Part shown: one piece after another, positions 43,236 to 51,984 of the stretch
How the letters are laid out: each line of letters begins with the position of its first letter
How positions within the stretch are numbered: position 1 is the stretch's first letter
Assembly (NCBI GenBank): GCA_001828855.1
Contig: MHZT01000001.1
Coordinates: forward strand, 207,298-271,297
From: Rhodobacterales bacterium RIFCSPHIGHO2_02_FULL_62_130
GTDB taxonomy: Bacteria; Pseudomonadota; Alphaproteobacteria; Rhodobacterales; Rhodobacteraceae
Length of the DNA: 64,000 bases
Direction of reading: 5' to 3'
The notes under the pieces: generated by a model
The model's input: only the letters and a program-made list of their open reading frames with translations
The model's database searches: none
Told to the model about the DNA's origin: nothing
Position numbers and translations under genes: made by a program

Positions 43236-43925
43236 TCAGTTCGTCATCAGATAATAGCTGTTGCGCGAGCCGCCGTTGTTCTGGACGGTGACATAGAAGT
43301 AGCCGTTCCACGATGGCACGAAGTCGCAGTAAACCTTGTCGGACCAGCTCACGTCATAGCAGATCGTGTTGCCGTTCTCGTCCGTCACCAGCACGTCAAG
43401 ATTGGCGTCGCCATCGCCCAAAACCGCGACTTCGGCATAGGACTCGCCGTAGAACGGGATCTCCCAGACATCCGTCTGCCCCGCAGGCAGTCGCGACAGG
43501 GTCGAGGACGCGCCGCCGATCCGCCCGCGCGAGCCTTCTGCCTCGGCATCTTCAATCAGCCCGACAAGGGTTTCATCCTCGCCCGCCAGTTCCTTGGCCG
43601 AGGCCAGCATGGTGGCTGCATCCACCGGCGCATCGACGCCGTCGGGCTGATCGGCTACGGCGTCGCCCTTGGTTTCCTTCTTCTGCTCGACCTCTTTGAC
43701 ATCGACCGAGGCCGCCAGCTTGGCCGCCGTCAGCACCGTCAGCGCGTCTTTGTTGGCCAGACCCAGCGCATAAAGATCCTGCGCCAGCGCCATCGTGGCC
43801 ACGCCGCCTTTGGTGCCGGTCGCGGCGGTGTTCACGTTCGGGCCTTTCTCTTCGGCAAAGGCCGGCAGGCAAAGCGACACAAGCGCCGTGGTGGCCAGAA
43901 CGGGGAAAAGGGATTTGAAGGTCAT
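43236..43925 (-). CDS. Exported PPC-like protein 2 (LMTN family)
   Basis: 229 residues; signal peptide ends near PAFA (24). Paralogue of the protein at 32718-33350: DLYALGLANKDALTVLTAAK aligns with the helical region there, TMLASAKELAGEDETLVGLI aligns with its second helix, and the C-terminal PPC-like domain has NLDVLVTDENGNTIC, Cys189/Cys200 (11 apart) and the end YYLMTN. It carries an extra acidic/lysine-rich linker (about 75-100). It is transcribed toward the trypsin gene and stands alone. Possibly a binding partner or inhibitor of the caspase or trypsin proteins; that is a guess from position only. GGAC/AAAGGA lies upstream of the ATG at 43925. Confidence 0.83.
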   Translation of the reverse strand: MTFKSLFPVLATTALVSLCLPAFAEEKGPNVNTAATGTKGGVATMALAQDLYALGLANKDALTVLTAAKLAASVDVKEVEQKKETKGDAVADQPDGVDAPVDAATMLASAKELAGEDETLVGLIEDAEAEGSRGRIGGASSTLSRLPAGQTDVWEIPFYGESYAEVAVLGDGDANLDVLVTDENGNTICYDVSWSDKVYCDFVPSWNGYFYVTVQNNGGSRNSYYLMTN

Positions 43926-44101
43926 GCGATGTCCAATCCTTTGATGTGCCGAACACTCGGCGTGATAGGATGAATTTGGCATCAAGGCGGCGCCTTGGGA
44001 AGTAGGCAATGCGTGACAAATTCCGTCACTTGCGCGTCGGGGGCGGGGTTTCGCGCCCGCGTGGAACCGGATAGCTGTGGGGGCCAGATCAGGAGGCAGC
44101 C

Positions 44102-45250
44102 ATGCGCGATATCTTTGAGCAGTTGATGGGCTTTGACACGGTCAGCTCGAATCCAAACATGGCGCTGATGTGCTATGTCCGCGACCTGTTGGCCGGCGCG
44201 GGAATTGAGGCCGTGCTGATCCCCGATGCCACAGGGGGCAAGGCCAATCTTTATGCCACCGTCGGGCCTGAGGGTGTGGGCGGGGTGATGCTGTCGGGCC
44301 ATACCGATGTCGTGCCTGTGGAAGGGCAGGCTTGGACCGTTCCGCCGTTCCGGTTGACCGAACGGGACGGGCGCTATTACGGGCGCGGCGCGGCAGACAT
44401 GAAGGGCTTTGCCGCCTGCGCGATTGCCGCGATGCTGGAGGCGGCCAAACGTCCGCTGAAAGTGCCGCTGCATCTGGCGCTGTCTTATGACGAGGAAATC
44501 GGCTGCATGGGGGTGCGGTCGATGATCGACATGCTGGACGGCGCGCCGGTGCGGCCCCGCTTCTGCATCGTGGGGGAGCCGACGGCGATGCAGGTGGCCA
44601 CGGGGCATAAAGGCAAGATCGCGCTGCGGGCCACCTGTGTGGGGCGTGAGGGCCATTCGGCGCTGGCGCCGCTGGCACTGAACGCGCTGCATCTGGCGGC
44701 GGATTTCGTGAATGTCGTGCGGGGCGTTCAGGCGCGGGTGGCGGCTGAGGGGATGAAGGATGGCGACTACGATGTGCCGTATTCGACGCTGCATGTGGGC
44801 AAGCTGAACGGGGGCGTGCAGGTCAATATCGTGCCGAACACGGCGGTGATCGATTTCGAGATCCGCGCGCTTGCGGGCGAGGATACCGACGCCCTGATCG
44901 CCGAGCTGCGGGCGGGGGCCGAGGCGATTGTGGCCCCCTTGCGGGGCGCGTTTCCCGAGGCGGCGATACGGGTGGAACGGCTTTGGGACTATCCCGGCCT
45001 TGGCACTCCGTCGGATGCGGGGGTGGTGAATTTTGTCAAGGGGCTGACGGGGGCGAACGGGACGATCAAGGTGGCTTTCGGCACCGAGGGCGGGCTGTTC
45101 GATGCCCGCCTTGGTATCCCCACCGTGATCTGCGGGCCGGGGTCGATGGCGCAGGGGCATAAGCCGGACGAGTTCGTTTCGGTGGAACAGATAGAGCGGT
45201 GTCAGGCGATGCTGGCGGCTTTGGTTGTGCGGTGTGAGGCGGGGTTTTGA
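44102..45250 (+). CDS. M20 family acetylornithine deacetylase (ArgE-like)
   Basis: 382 residues, zinc-dependent deacetylase. His67 and Asp69 lie in LSGHTDVVPVEG, Asp99 in GRGAADMKGF, Glu131/Glu132 in YDEEIGCMG, and further ligands in VGEPT and the C-terminal GHKPDE, so all metal positions are present. The length and PPFRLTERDGRYYGRGAADM region fit ArgE, though related N-acyl amino acid hydrolases cannot be excluded. AGGAGG is ideally placed before the ATG. It stands alone, 176 bases from the PPC-like gene 2 start on the other strand. Confidence 0.88.
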   Translation: MRDIFEQLMGFDTVSSNPNMALMCYVRDLLAGAGIEAVLIPDATGGKANLYATVGPEGVGGVMLSGHTDVVPVEGQAWTVPPFRLTERDGRYYGRGAADMKGFAACAIAAMLEAAKRPLKVPLHLALSYDEEIGCMGVRSMIDMLDGAPVRPRFCIVGEPTAMQVATGHKGKIALRATCVGREGHSALAPLALNALHLAADFVNVVRGVQARVAAEGMKDGDYDVPYSTLHVGKLNGGVQVNIVPNTAVIDFEIRALAGEDTDALIAELRAGAEAIVAPLRGAFPEAAIRVERLWDYPGLGTPSDAGVVNFVKGLTGANGTIKVAFGTEGGLFDARLGIPTVICGPGSMAQGHKPDEFVSVEQIERCQAMLAALVVRCEAGF

Positions 45251-45282
45251 GGGGGGCGGGGGTTTTTGGGGTTTAGGGGAGA

Positions 45283-45300
45283 GTCGGGGTGAACCCCGAC
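45283..45300. repeat. Hairpin GTCGGGGT-GA-ACCCCGAC downstream of the ArgE-like gene
   Basis: Perfect 8-base arms with a two-base loop, 32 bases past the stop. Flanked by G/T-rich sequence. Possibly another small dispersed palindrome. The remaining 45301-45397 bases hold no gene. Confidence 0.5.
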
Positions 45301-45397
45301 CTACGGGGTGGTTCCGACTCGGGACTTTTTTTGTTTGTTTTGAAACAGAGGATTAGGGGTGGCGCGTTAGGGGTTTGTTAAGCTTTGGCCGCGCCGC

Positions 45398-46417
45398 CTA
45401 GCCTTCGTTTCCCGTCTCGGCGCGGGTGAACAGGCCCGTAAGCGCGCGGGTGGTGGTGGCGCTGGTGCCGGGTTTGGGCAGGGCCACGAAGGGCAGCGGG
45501 CGGGACAGTTCCATCGCGGCCAGCCCGACACGGGCGGTAAGCGCGCCGTTCACCACGCCTTCGCCAAAGCGGCGCGACAGTTTCGCCAGCACCCCGCCCG
45601 ATGCCACCGATCCGATCAGATCATCGGCCAGCGCAACGGCCCCCGCGCCCAACAGGGCCGCAAACACCCGCCGCATCAGCCGCGCGCTGCCCAAACTGCC
45701 GGACCTGCCACCATAGATCTGCGACAGGCGGCGGATCAGCCGCAGGTTGGCGTAAAGCGCCGTGGCCACATCGGCCAAAGCCAGCGGCACAAAGGCGGTG
45801 ACGGTGGCGACCTGACGCGCGGCGGCCTCAACCTCGGCCAGTGCCATGCGGTCCAGCGGGGCGAGAAGCTCGGTTTCGGCCAGTGACAGCAGGGCGTCGG
45901 CGTCAAACACATCAGCCCCGCGGTCGGTCAGGCGGGCGCGGCCCCACGCGGTTTCGGGGCGGGATGCGTAAAGGCTGTTCAAAGAGGCCAGCACGGCGCG
46001 GGCGGATTTGAGGTCTGCCGTTTCGCGGGCCGATATGGCGGCCATGCGGATGCGGTCGATCCGCGCCATGCGGGCGAAGGCCGATGCCTCGCGCAGGGCA
46101 AGGATGAAAAGCACGAACAGGGCAGCAGCGAACAGGGCAAAGGCGATCCAGCCCAAGATGGAATTGGCAGCGAAAAGGCCGGTGACGAAGTTCCATGCCG
46201 ACACCGACAGCACCAGCGCGAACAGGCTGGAGAACACCCAAAGCGCAAAGCGGGCAAAGCCGGATCGCGGTTTCGGGGCAAGACGCGTGGCCAGTTGCAC
46301 CGCCCGCGCGCCCGTTTCCGGCACGGGGGCCACGGCGGCAGGATCGGCGGCATCGCCGTCATAGTCCAGCACAAGCGGGGCCTTCAGGCGAGGTTCTTCT
46401 GACAGATGCAGGGTCAT
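45398..46417 (-). CDS. TIGR01620/YcjF-family membrane protein
   Basis: 339 residues. Two transmembrane helices (about 56-76 and 84-106) follow a polar N-terminus. The C-terminal cytoplasmic domain contains RLIRRLSQIYGGRSGSLGSA, the family signature. This protein is almost always encoded beside YcjX, as here, and the pair is linked to envelope or heat-stress responses in other bacteria. It starts 61 bases after the YcjX stop on the same strand. The molecular function is not established. Confidence 0.88.
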   Translation of the reverse strand: MTLHLSEEPRLKAPLVLDYDGDAADPAAVAPVPETGARAVQLATRLAPKPRSGFARFALWVFSSLFALVLSVSAWNFVTGLFAANSILGWIAFALFAAALFVLFILALREASAFARMARIDRIRMAAISARETADLKSARAVLASLNSLYASRPETAWGRARLTDRGADVFDADALLSLAETELLAPLDRMALAEVEAAARQVATVTAFVPLALADVATALYANLRLIRRLSQIYGGRSGSLGSARLMRRVFAALLGAGAVALADDLIGSVASGGVLAKLSRRFGEGVVNGALTARVGLAAMELSRPLPFVALPKPGTSATTTRALTGLFTRAETGNEG

Positions 46418-46478
46418 GGCGTGGCCGATCTTGCGGGCATATCTGTGTTGAACGTCAGGGCAAGGCGGTTCCGGCGGA

Positions 46479-47876
46479 TCACAGCCGGTCCCCGATCAGA
46501 AATTCCGCAGCGCGGTCCAGCCTGATATGCGGCGGGCCATCACCTGCGCGCAGGTTCAGCCGCGCGGGCGCAAAGCCCATCACGCCAAATTCGGCATCCA
46601 GCCAGCGGTCGGCGCCTTCGCGGGCGGGCGACAGCAGGCGCGCAGGATCGGTCGGCAATTCGCCCGCATACATCGCGGCCTGTTTGCCCGTCGCCAACAG
46701 CCGTCCGCGCACCGCATCAAGGCTGTGGCCATCGCGGCTTATGGTTTCTTCCACCGTGCAGCGCAGCGCGGCCAGCGACAGGGCCAGCGTTTCAGCCCCT
46801 GCGAAATCGGCGCGGGATTGGGCATCGTGCAGCATGGCCTGCATGATCGCGGTCAGTGCGGGATGCTGGGTGTGGTGCAAATGGTCGGCCTTGGTGGCGG
46901 CAAACAGGATTTTCTCGACCCGTTTGCCGCCCAAGATGCCCGACAGCCAGCCGTTGCGACCGGGACGGAAGGCGGCCAGCACCTCGGCCATGGTGCGGCG
47001 CAGGTCTTCGACCGCGCGGGGGCCTTGGTGGATGGCACCCAAGACATCGACCAGCACGATCTGGCGGTCGATCCTGGCGAAATGGTCGCGGAAGAAGGGC
47101 TGGATGACGCGGGATTTATAGGCGTCAAAGCGGCGCTGCATCTCGCGCCACAGGCAGTTGCGCGGGGTGGAGGCAGGTTTGGGCAGGGGCGCAAAGGTAA
47201 GAACGGGGCTGCCCGCCAGATCACCGGGCAAAAGGAACCGGCCCGGCGTGCAATCGGACCAACCGGCGGCGCGGGCGGCGTGCAGATAGGCGGTAAAGCT
47301 GGCGGCAAGCGCTTGGGCGCGCGGTTCGGCCAGCGGCAGCGCGCCATCCTCGGCCCGCGCGGTGGCCATGAAATCGGCGGCCTCTTGGCGTTTGGCAAGG
47401 CGGTCGAGTGTGGCCTCGGACCAGTCGGCATAGGATTTGTCCAGAAGCGCAAGGTCCAGCAGCCATTCGCCGGGGTAATCGACGATATCGACATGCAGCG
47501 TGCGCGGGCCGGTCAGCGCCGACAAAAGACCCGTGGGCCGCGTGCGGAAGGACAGCCGCAGTTCCGACACGGCGCGGGTCGATTGCGGCCAGCGCGGATC
47601 ATCGCCGGTCAGGGCGGCAAGATGATCCTCATAGGCAAAGCGGGGCAGGGTGTCATCGGGCTGCGGCTGCAGGTAGACCGCCTCGATCCGGTTATGGGCA
47701 TGGGCGGACAGTTGCGGCATCCGGCCCCGCTGCAGCAGGTTGGCGACAAGGCTGGTGATGAACACGGTTTTGCCCGCGCGCGACAGGCCGGTGACGCCGA
47801 TGCGGGTGACAGGCTCGATATAGCCGCCGGAGAGTGAGGCAAGGGTGTCTTCAAGCGTGCGGGTAAGCAAGGACAA
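46479..47876 (-). CDS. YcjX-family P-loop protein
   Basis: 465 residues, GTPase-like. Walker A GLSRAGKT at 30-37 and the DIVDYPGEWLLDL stretch are the family signature. KADHLHHTQHP resembles a nucleotide-specificity motif. The translation start is TTG 47876, with AAAGGGG 8 bases upstream; no better in-frame ATG precedes the P-loop. Partner of the TIGR01620 membrane protein encoded next. Some members are phage-shock-like; the role here is unknown. Confidence 0.9.
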   Translation of the reverse strand: MSLLTRTLEDTLASLSGGYIEPVTRIGVTGLSRAGKTVFITSLVANLLQRGRMPQLSAHAHNRIEAVYLQPQPDDTLPRFAYEDHLAALTGDDPRWPQSTRAVSELRLSFRTRPTGLLSALTGPRTLHVDIVDYPGEWLLDLALLDKSYADWSEATLDRLAKRQEAADFMATARAEDGALPLAEPRAQALAASFTAYLHAARAAGWSDCTPGRFLLPGDLAGSPVLTFAPLPKPASTPRNCLWREMQRRFDAYKSRVIQPFFRDHFARIDRQIVLVDVLGAIHQGPRAVEDLRRTMAEVLAAFRPGRNGWLSGILGGKRVEKILFAATKADHLHHTQHPALTAIMQAMLHDAQSRADFAGAETLALSLAALRCTVEETISRDGHSLDAVRGRLLATGKQAAMYAGELPTDPARLLSPAREGADRWLDAEFGVMGFAPARLNLRAGDGPPHIRLDRAAEFLIGDRL

Positions 47877-47971
47877 GGGCGGCCCCTTTCTGTTGCGCCC
47901 AACATAGGAAGTGCGGGGTGGAAAGGGTAGGGGGCATGGACAGAGCCGCCCGCTTTGGGTAACGGACGGGC

Positions 47972-48748
47972 ATGCCCAGATATGCCATGCTCATCGACTA
48001 TGACGGCGGCCCGTTCAACGGCTGGCAGCGGCAGGCCGTGGGCCAGCTGACGGTGCAGGGCGTGATCGAGGCGGCGCTGGCGCGGCTTGAACCGGGGCCG
48101 CATACCATCGCGGCGGCGGGGCGGACGGATGCGGGCGTGCATGCCACGGGGCAGGTGGCGCATTGCGATCTGCTCAAGGACTGGGACTGCTTCCGGCTGG
48201 CTTCGGCGCTGAACGCGCATCTGCGGCCCTATCCGGTGGCGGTGCTGGCGGTGGTGCGGGTGGGGGATGATTTCCACGCGCGGTTCTCGGCGCGTGAGCG
48301 GCGCTATCTGTTCCGGCTGGTGGCGCGGCGCGCGCCTGCCACGCATGACAAGGGCCGCGTCTGGCGGGTGCATTCTACGCTGGATCTGGAGGCGATGCGG
48401 GCAGGGGCCGCGCATCTGCTGGGCAAGCATGATTTCACCACCTTCCGCTCGACCTACTGCCAGGCCGCCAGTCCGGTGAAAACGCTGGACGAGATTACCA
48501 TTGTGCAAGCGCCCTATCCCGCAGGGGTGGAATACCGCTTTACCCTGCGCGCACGCAGCTTTTTGCACAATCAGGTGCGCTCCATCGTTGGTACGCTGGA
48601 GCGGGTGGGGGCGGGGGCTTGGCCTGCGGATCAAGTTAAGATCGCGCTGGAGGCGGCAGATCGTGCCGCTTGCGGGCCGGTGTCGCCGCCGGACGGGCTT
48701 TACATGACGGGCGTCGGTTATCCCGTGGACCCGTTCGCCCCGCTGTAA
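47972..48748 (+). CDS. truA: tRNA pseudouridine(38-40) synthase TruA
   Basis: Isomerises uridines 38-40 of the tRNA anticodon arm. 258 residues. The catalytic Asp53 is in [30 protein letters not shown] and the early [14 protein letters not shown] are further signatures. It is divergent from the YcjX gene with 95 bases between. A repeat-rich region follows. Confidence 0.95.
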   Translation: MPRYAMLIDYDGGPFNGWQRQAVGQLTVQGVIEAALARLEPGPHTIAAAGRTDAGVHATGQVAHCDLLKDWDCFRLASALNAHLRPYPVAVLAVVRVGDDFHARFSARERRYLFRLVARRAPATHDKGRVWRVHSTLDLEAMRAGAAHLLGKHDFTTFRSTYCQAASPVKTLDEITIVQAPYPAGVEYRFTLRARSFLHNQVRSIVGTLERVGAGAWPADQVKIALEAADRAACGPVSPPDGLYMTGVGYPVDPFAPL

Positions 48749-48756
48749 GGGTGGCA

Positions 48757-49094
48757 GGGGGCTGTCTGCCCCCCACGGCCTGCGGCCTCCCCCCGAGGAT
48801 ATTTTCACGAAGAGGATCGGGTGATTGTGCTTAACCGTCTGTTTACCCGAATCGGGCTATCTGGTCTTGCGGTACAGGCGGGGACGCCGATGACCGCCGA
48901 AGGGGATGGCACCCTGCGGCTGGATCTTTGATCCCCCGACGGGGTGCCGGAACCCCCCTTTCCATCTTACGCCATACCCTTCTCTCCCCCGATCCTCTTC
49001 GTGAAAATATCCTCGGGGGTAGTCATCTTGGCCTTGGCCAAGGTGACGAGCCGTCTTCGCTTGCGAAGGCGGCTTTGGGGGGCAGACAGCCCCC
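48757..49094. repeat. Nested inverted repeats between truA and the small membrane gene
   Basis: Inner arms 48790-48821 and 48988-49019 are perfect reverse complements over 32 bases and contain GAGGATATTTTCACGAAG. Outer arms 48757-48774 and 49077-49094 are also perfect (GGGGGCTGTCTGCCCCCC and its complement). The 166-base centre holds only a 36-codon GTG frame (48821-48931) with no recognised similarity. The whole 430-base gap between truA and 49179 contains no other gene I can support. Confidence 0.8.
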
Positions 49095-49178
49095 CTGCTG
49101 TTGTGGTCACGCAGGTCAACTCTGGTAGACCAAAGCGGTCGTTTGGGCTATCACATCGGCACATAGTCGGAGAATGAA

Positions 49179-49463
49179 ATGAGCCTGACAGACCTGCTTT
49201 TGGCGCAACTGGCCGACCCGTTCCGCATCGGGCTGCTGATCGCGCTGTTCATCACCATGCTGCGGACGCAAACCGCTACGGGCATCTGGGCGCCTTTGGC
49301 GGCGGGGGCGGTGTTTGTGGCGGTGATCATTCCGTCAACCTTGACCCAAGGCACGCAGGCGGTGCCTTTGGCGCAGGCTATCGGGGTGGGAATCGTGGCG
49401 GATGTGATCCTGCTGGCGATCATTCTGGCGGCGTGGAATGCGTTCAAGCGGGTGCGCGGCTAG
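49179..49463 (+). CDS. Small membrane protein of unknown function
   Basis: 94 residues with three hydrophobic helices (about 17-30, 37-54 and 66-85). GGAGAATGAA precedes the ATG. No family recognised. It stands alone between the inverted-repeat region and the convergent response regulator gene. Confidence 0.78.
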   Translation: MSLTDLLLAQLADPFRIGLLIALFITMLRTQTATGIWAPLAAGAVFVAVIIPSTLTQGTQAVPLAQAIGVGIVADVILLAIILAAWNAFKRVRG

Positions 49464-49500
49464 GGTCGGGTCGTCTGGCGGACGGAGACCGCCTGAAAGC

Positions 49501-49890
49501 CTAGGCGGCGGCCCCCAGCAGGCGGGAGATCTCGCCGCGCAGGGCCGTCAGATCGAAGGGCTTGGTGATAAAGCCGTCGGCCCCGTGTTCCATCGCGCGG
49601 CGGGCTTCGTTGGCGGAACCGCGGGCGGTCATCATCAGGATCTTGACCGCTTCCAGATCGGGATCGTCGCGGACGCTGTCGCAGATGTCATAGCCTGACA
49701 TCTCGGGCAGCATGATGTCCAGCAGGACCAGATCGGGATGAAAGCTGTGGATGCGGCCCATCGCCTCGGAGCCTCGGGCAACGCGGTCGCAGGTCAGACC
49801 GGCTTTCCGCACGACATATTCCAGCGCTGTGGCGATGTTGTCATCGTCTTCCACAACAAGGATGCGGCGGGGCGTATTCGGGTCTGTCAT
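49501..49890 (-). CDS. Single-domain response regulator
   Basis: 129 residues, receiver domain only. Acidic Glu14-Asp15-Asp16, phospho-acceptor Asp58 in LVLLDIMLP, Thr in MMTARG and Lys in ITKPF are all present. No output domain. Start ATG 49890 follows GGAAGG; the longer frame is not conserved. No kinase is adjacent; it could serve a phosphorelay from elsewhere. The MHS transporter gene upstream ends with a terminator, so it probably has its own promoter in 49891-49961. Confidence 0.9.
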   Translation of the reverse strand: MTDPNTPRRILVVEDDDNIATALEYVVRKAGLTCDRVARGSEAMGRIHSFHPDLVLLDIMLPEMSGYDICDSVRDDPDLEAVKILMMTARGSANEARRAMEHGADGFITKPFDLTALRGEISRLLGAAA

Positions 49891-49961
49891 GGCCTTCCGG
49901 CGGGTTGTGGCGCGCAAAGTTACAAACGGATCAGTCGATAAAATGCAGTCGGAAAAGGCAA

Positions 49962-49989
49962 ACGGGCCGGGGGATGATCCCCGGCCCGT
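49962..49989 (-). terminator. Strong terminator of the MHS transporter gene
   Basis: Perfect 11-base arms ACGGGCCGGGG and CCCCGGCCCGT with a 6-base loop. On the minus strand the stem is followed by TTGCCTTTTCC, a fair T-rich tract. It begins 8 bases past the stop of the transporter gene. Confidence 0.75.
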
Positions 49990-49997
49990 CTTTGGGT

Positions 49998-51872
49998 TTA
50001 CTTGGAGTCGTCTGCGAAGATCGACTTCTTGTGGGTGCCGCCGGGAACGAAGATCGTCCCGATCACAACCGTCATCAGAGCGACGACGATCGCATACCAC
50101 AGGCCAGCGTAGATGTTGCCAGACTGGGCCGAGATCGCGAAGGCGGTCGCGGGCAGCAGGCCACCGAACCAGCCGTTGCCGATGTGGTAGGGCAGCGACA
50201 GACCCGAGTAGCGGATACGGGTCGGGAACAGTTCCACCAGCATGGCGGCGATCGGGCCGTAAACCATGGTCACCAGAATGATGAGGTAGGTCAGGATGGC
50301 GATGATCGTCAGCTTTTGCGCGGTGAAGATGTCGAGGAAGCCCGAAGCCTTGGCAACGGTTTCGTTCTTGTCAGCAACCAGCGGGTAGCCAGCGGCGGTC
50401 AGTGCGTCGTTGACGCCCTTTTCGAACGCGGCTTTCACACCTTTGGCAGCATCCAGCGCAGCCTGGGCGGCGTCGGTTGCGGCTTGGTCGGTGCCGGCTT
50501 TGGCGGTTTCAAGCGCAGCCGTCAGCTCTTTCAATTCGGCGCCGTTTTTCGCAGCGTCGTAGGAAGCGATCACGGTTTCGCCGATTTTCACCGTTGCAAT
50601 CATGCCTGCTTCGCCGTCAACGGTGGTCGAGTTCACCGAGGTTTTCGAGAGCTGGGCTTTGGCAATATCGCAAGAGTTGGTGAACTTGACGGTGCCGGTC
50701 GGGTTGAACTGGAACGAGCAGTCGTTCGGGTCGGCAGTCACGGTCACTTCGGTCTGGTGGGCTTGGTACAGCGCCGGGTTGGCGGTTTTGGTCAGCAGTT
50801 CGAACACCGGGAAGTAGGTGATCGCAGCAATCAGACAGCCAGCCAGAATGATCGGCTTACGGCCGATACGGTCCGACAGGCGGCCGAAGAAGATGAAGCC
50901 ATAGGTGCCGAGGATCAGCGACCATGCCACGAAGACGTTGGCCGAGAAGCTGTCAACTTTGACGACGTTCTGGATGAAGAACAGCGCGTAGAACTGGCCC
51001 GAGTACCACACCACGGCTTGACCGGCGGTCAGACCCAGCAAGGCGATCAGGGCGATCTTTGCGTTTTTCCACTGGCCGAAAGCTTCGCGCAGCGGGGCTT
51101 TGGACTGGGCGCCCTCTTCCTTCATTTTCTTGAAGGCGGGGGATTCGTTCATTTGCAGACGGATGTAGAGGGACACCAGCAGCAGGAAGATCGAACCCAG
51201 GAACGGGATGCGCCAGCCCCATGCGTTGAAGGCTTTCATCATCTGCGGGGTGCCGTCAGCATTCATCATGGCCGCGCCGACAGCGTCCAGAACCGGCTGG
51301 TCCGGGTAGTTGCCGTTCACATAGCCCTGAACCATCAGGATGATGACCAGAGACAGCAGCAGGCCAAGGGTTGCCGTGGTCTGGATGAAGGCGGTGAAAT
51401 AGCCGCGCTGGTTCGGCGGAGCGTGTTCGGCCACATAGACCGCAGCACCACCATATTCACCACCAAGTGCCAGACCCTGCGCCATACGCAGACCGACAAG
51501 GATGATCGGAGCCGCAACGCCCCAAGACTGGTAGCCCGGCAGCAGGCCGACGAGGAAGGTCGACAGACCCATGATCAGGATGGTGGCAAGGAAGGTGTAC
51601 TTCCGGCCGATCAGGTCGCCCATCGCGCCGAACACCAGCGCGCCGAACGGGCGCACGATGAAGCCGGCAGCGAATGCCAGAAGCGCAAACACGTTCCGCG
51701 TGGCTTCCGGGAAAGCCGTGAAGAAGTTTGCGCCGATGATGGCTGCGAGCGAGCCGTAGAGGTAGAAGTCATACCATTCGAAAATCGTGCCGGCAGAAGA
51801 AGCAAGGATAACCTTCTTCTCTTCTCCGGTCATCGGACGCGAGCGAACGCTCACATCAGGTGCTTGTGCCAT
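49998..51872 (-). CDS. MHS-type MFS transporter with a large periplasmic insertion
   Basis: 624 residues; metabolite:H+ symporter group (organic acids, proline/betaine). N-terminal SSAGTIFEWYDFYLYGSLA and GDLIGRKYTFL, then MAQGLALGGEYGGAAVYVAE are MHS signatures. Between about residues 370 and 515 an inserted hydrophilic segment (VTVTADPNDCSFQFNPTG, two cysteines, then an Ala/Lys-rich helix) replaces a short loop; the last helices follow. It lies 112 bases downstream of adk on the same strand, with acs further up, so carriage of acetate or another carboxylate is a reasonable guess. Strong ribosome site GGAGG. Confidence 0.88.
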   Translation of the reverse strand: MAQAPDVSVRSRPMTGEEKKVILASSAGTIFEWYDFYLYGSLAAIIGANFFTAFPEATRNVFALLAFAAGFIVRPFGALVFGAMGDLIGRKYTFLATILIMGLSTFLVGLLPGYQSWGVAAPIILVGLRMAQGLALGGEYGGAAVYVAEHAPPNQRGYFTAFIQTTATLGLLLSLVIILMVQGYVNGNYPDQPVLDAVGAAMMNADGTPQMMKAFNAWGWRIPFLGSIFLLLVSLYIRLQMNESPAFKKMKEEGAQSKAPLREAFGQWKNAKIALIALLGLTAGQAVVWYSGQFYALFFIQNVVKVDSFSANVFVAWSLILGTYGFIFFGRLSDRIGRKPIILAGCLIAAITYFPVFELLTKTANPALYQAHQTEVTVTADPNDCSFQFNPTGTVKFTNSCDIAKAQLSKTSVNSTTVDGEAGMIATVKIGETVIASYDAAKNGAELKELTAALETAKAGTDQAATDAAQAALDAAKGVKAAFEKGVNDALTAAGYPLVADKNETVAKASGFLDIFTAQKLTIIAILTYLIILVTMVYGPIAAMLVELFPTRIRYSGLSLPYHIGNGWFGGLLPATAFAISAQSGNIYAGLWYAIVVALMTVVIGTIFVPGGTHKKSIFADDSK

Positions 51873-51984
51873 GTTTGGCCTCCCTTGTTAGCCGGCGCGG
51901 GGCCGGTTCCCTGTCCCGACCGCGCAAGCGCGGTCATTTCCCTTCCCTCTGCGCCCAAGGTTCGCCCTTGGCCGCAGTCCTTCC
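51873..51984. other. Hairpin-rich gap between adk and the transporter gene
   Basis: Contains GACCGCGC-AA-GCGCGGTC at 51918-51935 and a CCAAGG...CCTTGG stem at about 51956-51972. No T tract on the minus strand. Possibly an mRNA processing or attenuating region; no gene. Confidence 0.4.

Noticed and set aside
48821..48931. 36-codon GTG frame inside the nested inverted repeats
   Set aside because: No convincing ribosome site, no similarity, and it starts inside a repeat arm.
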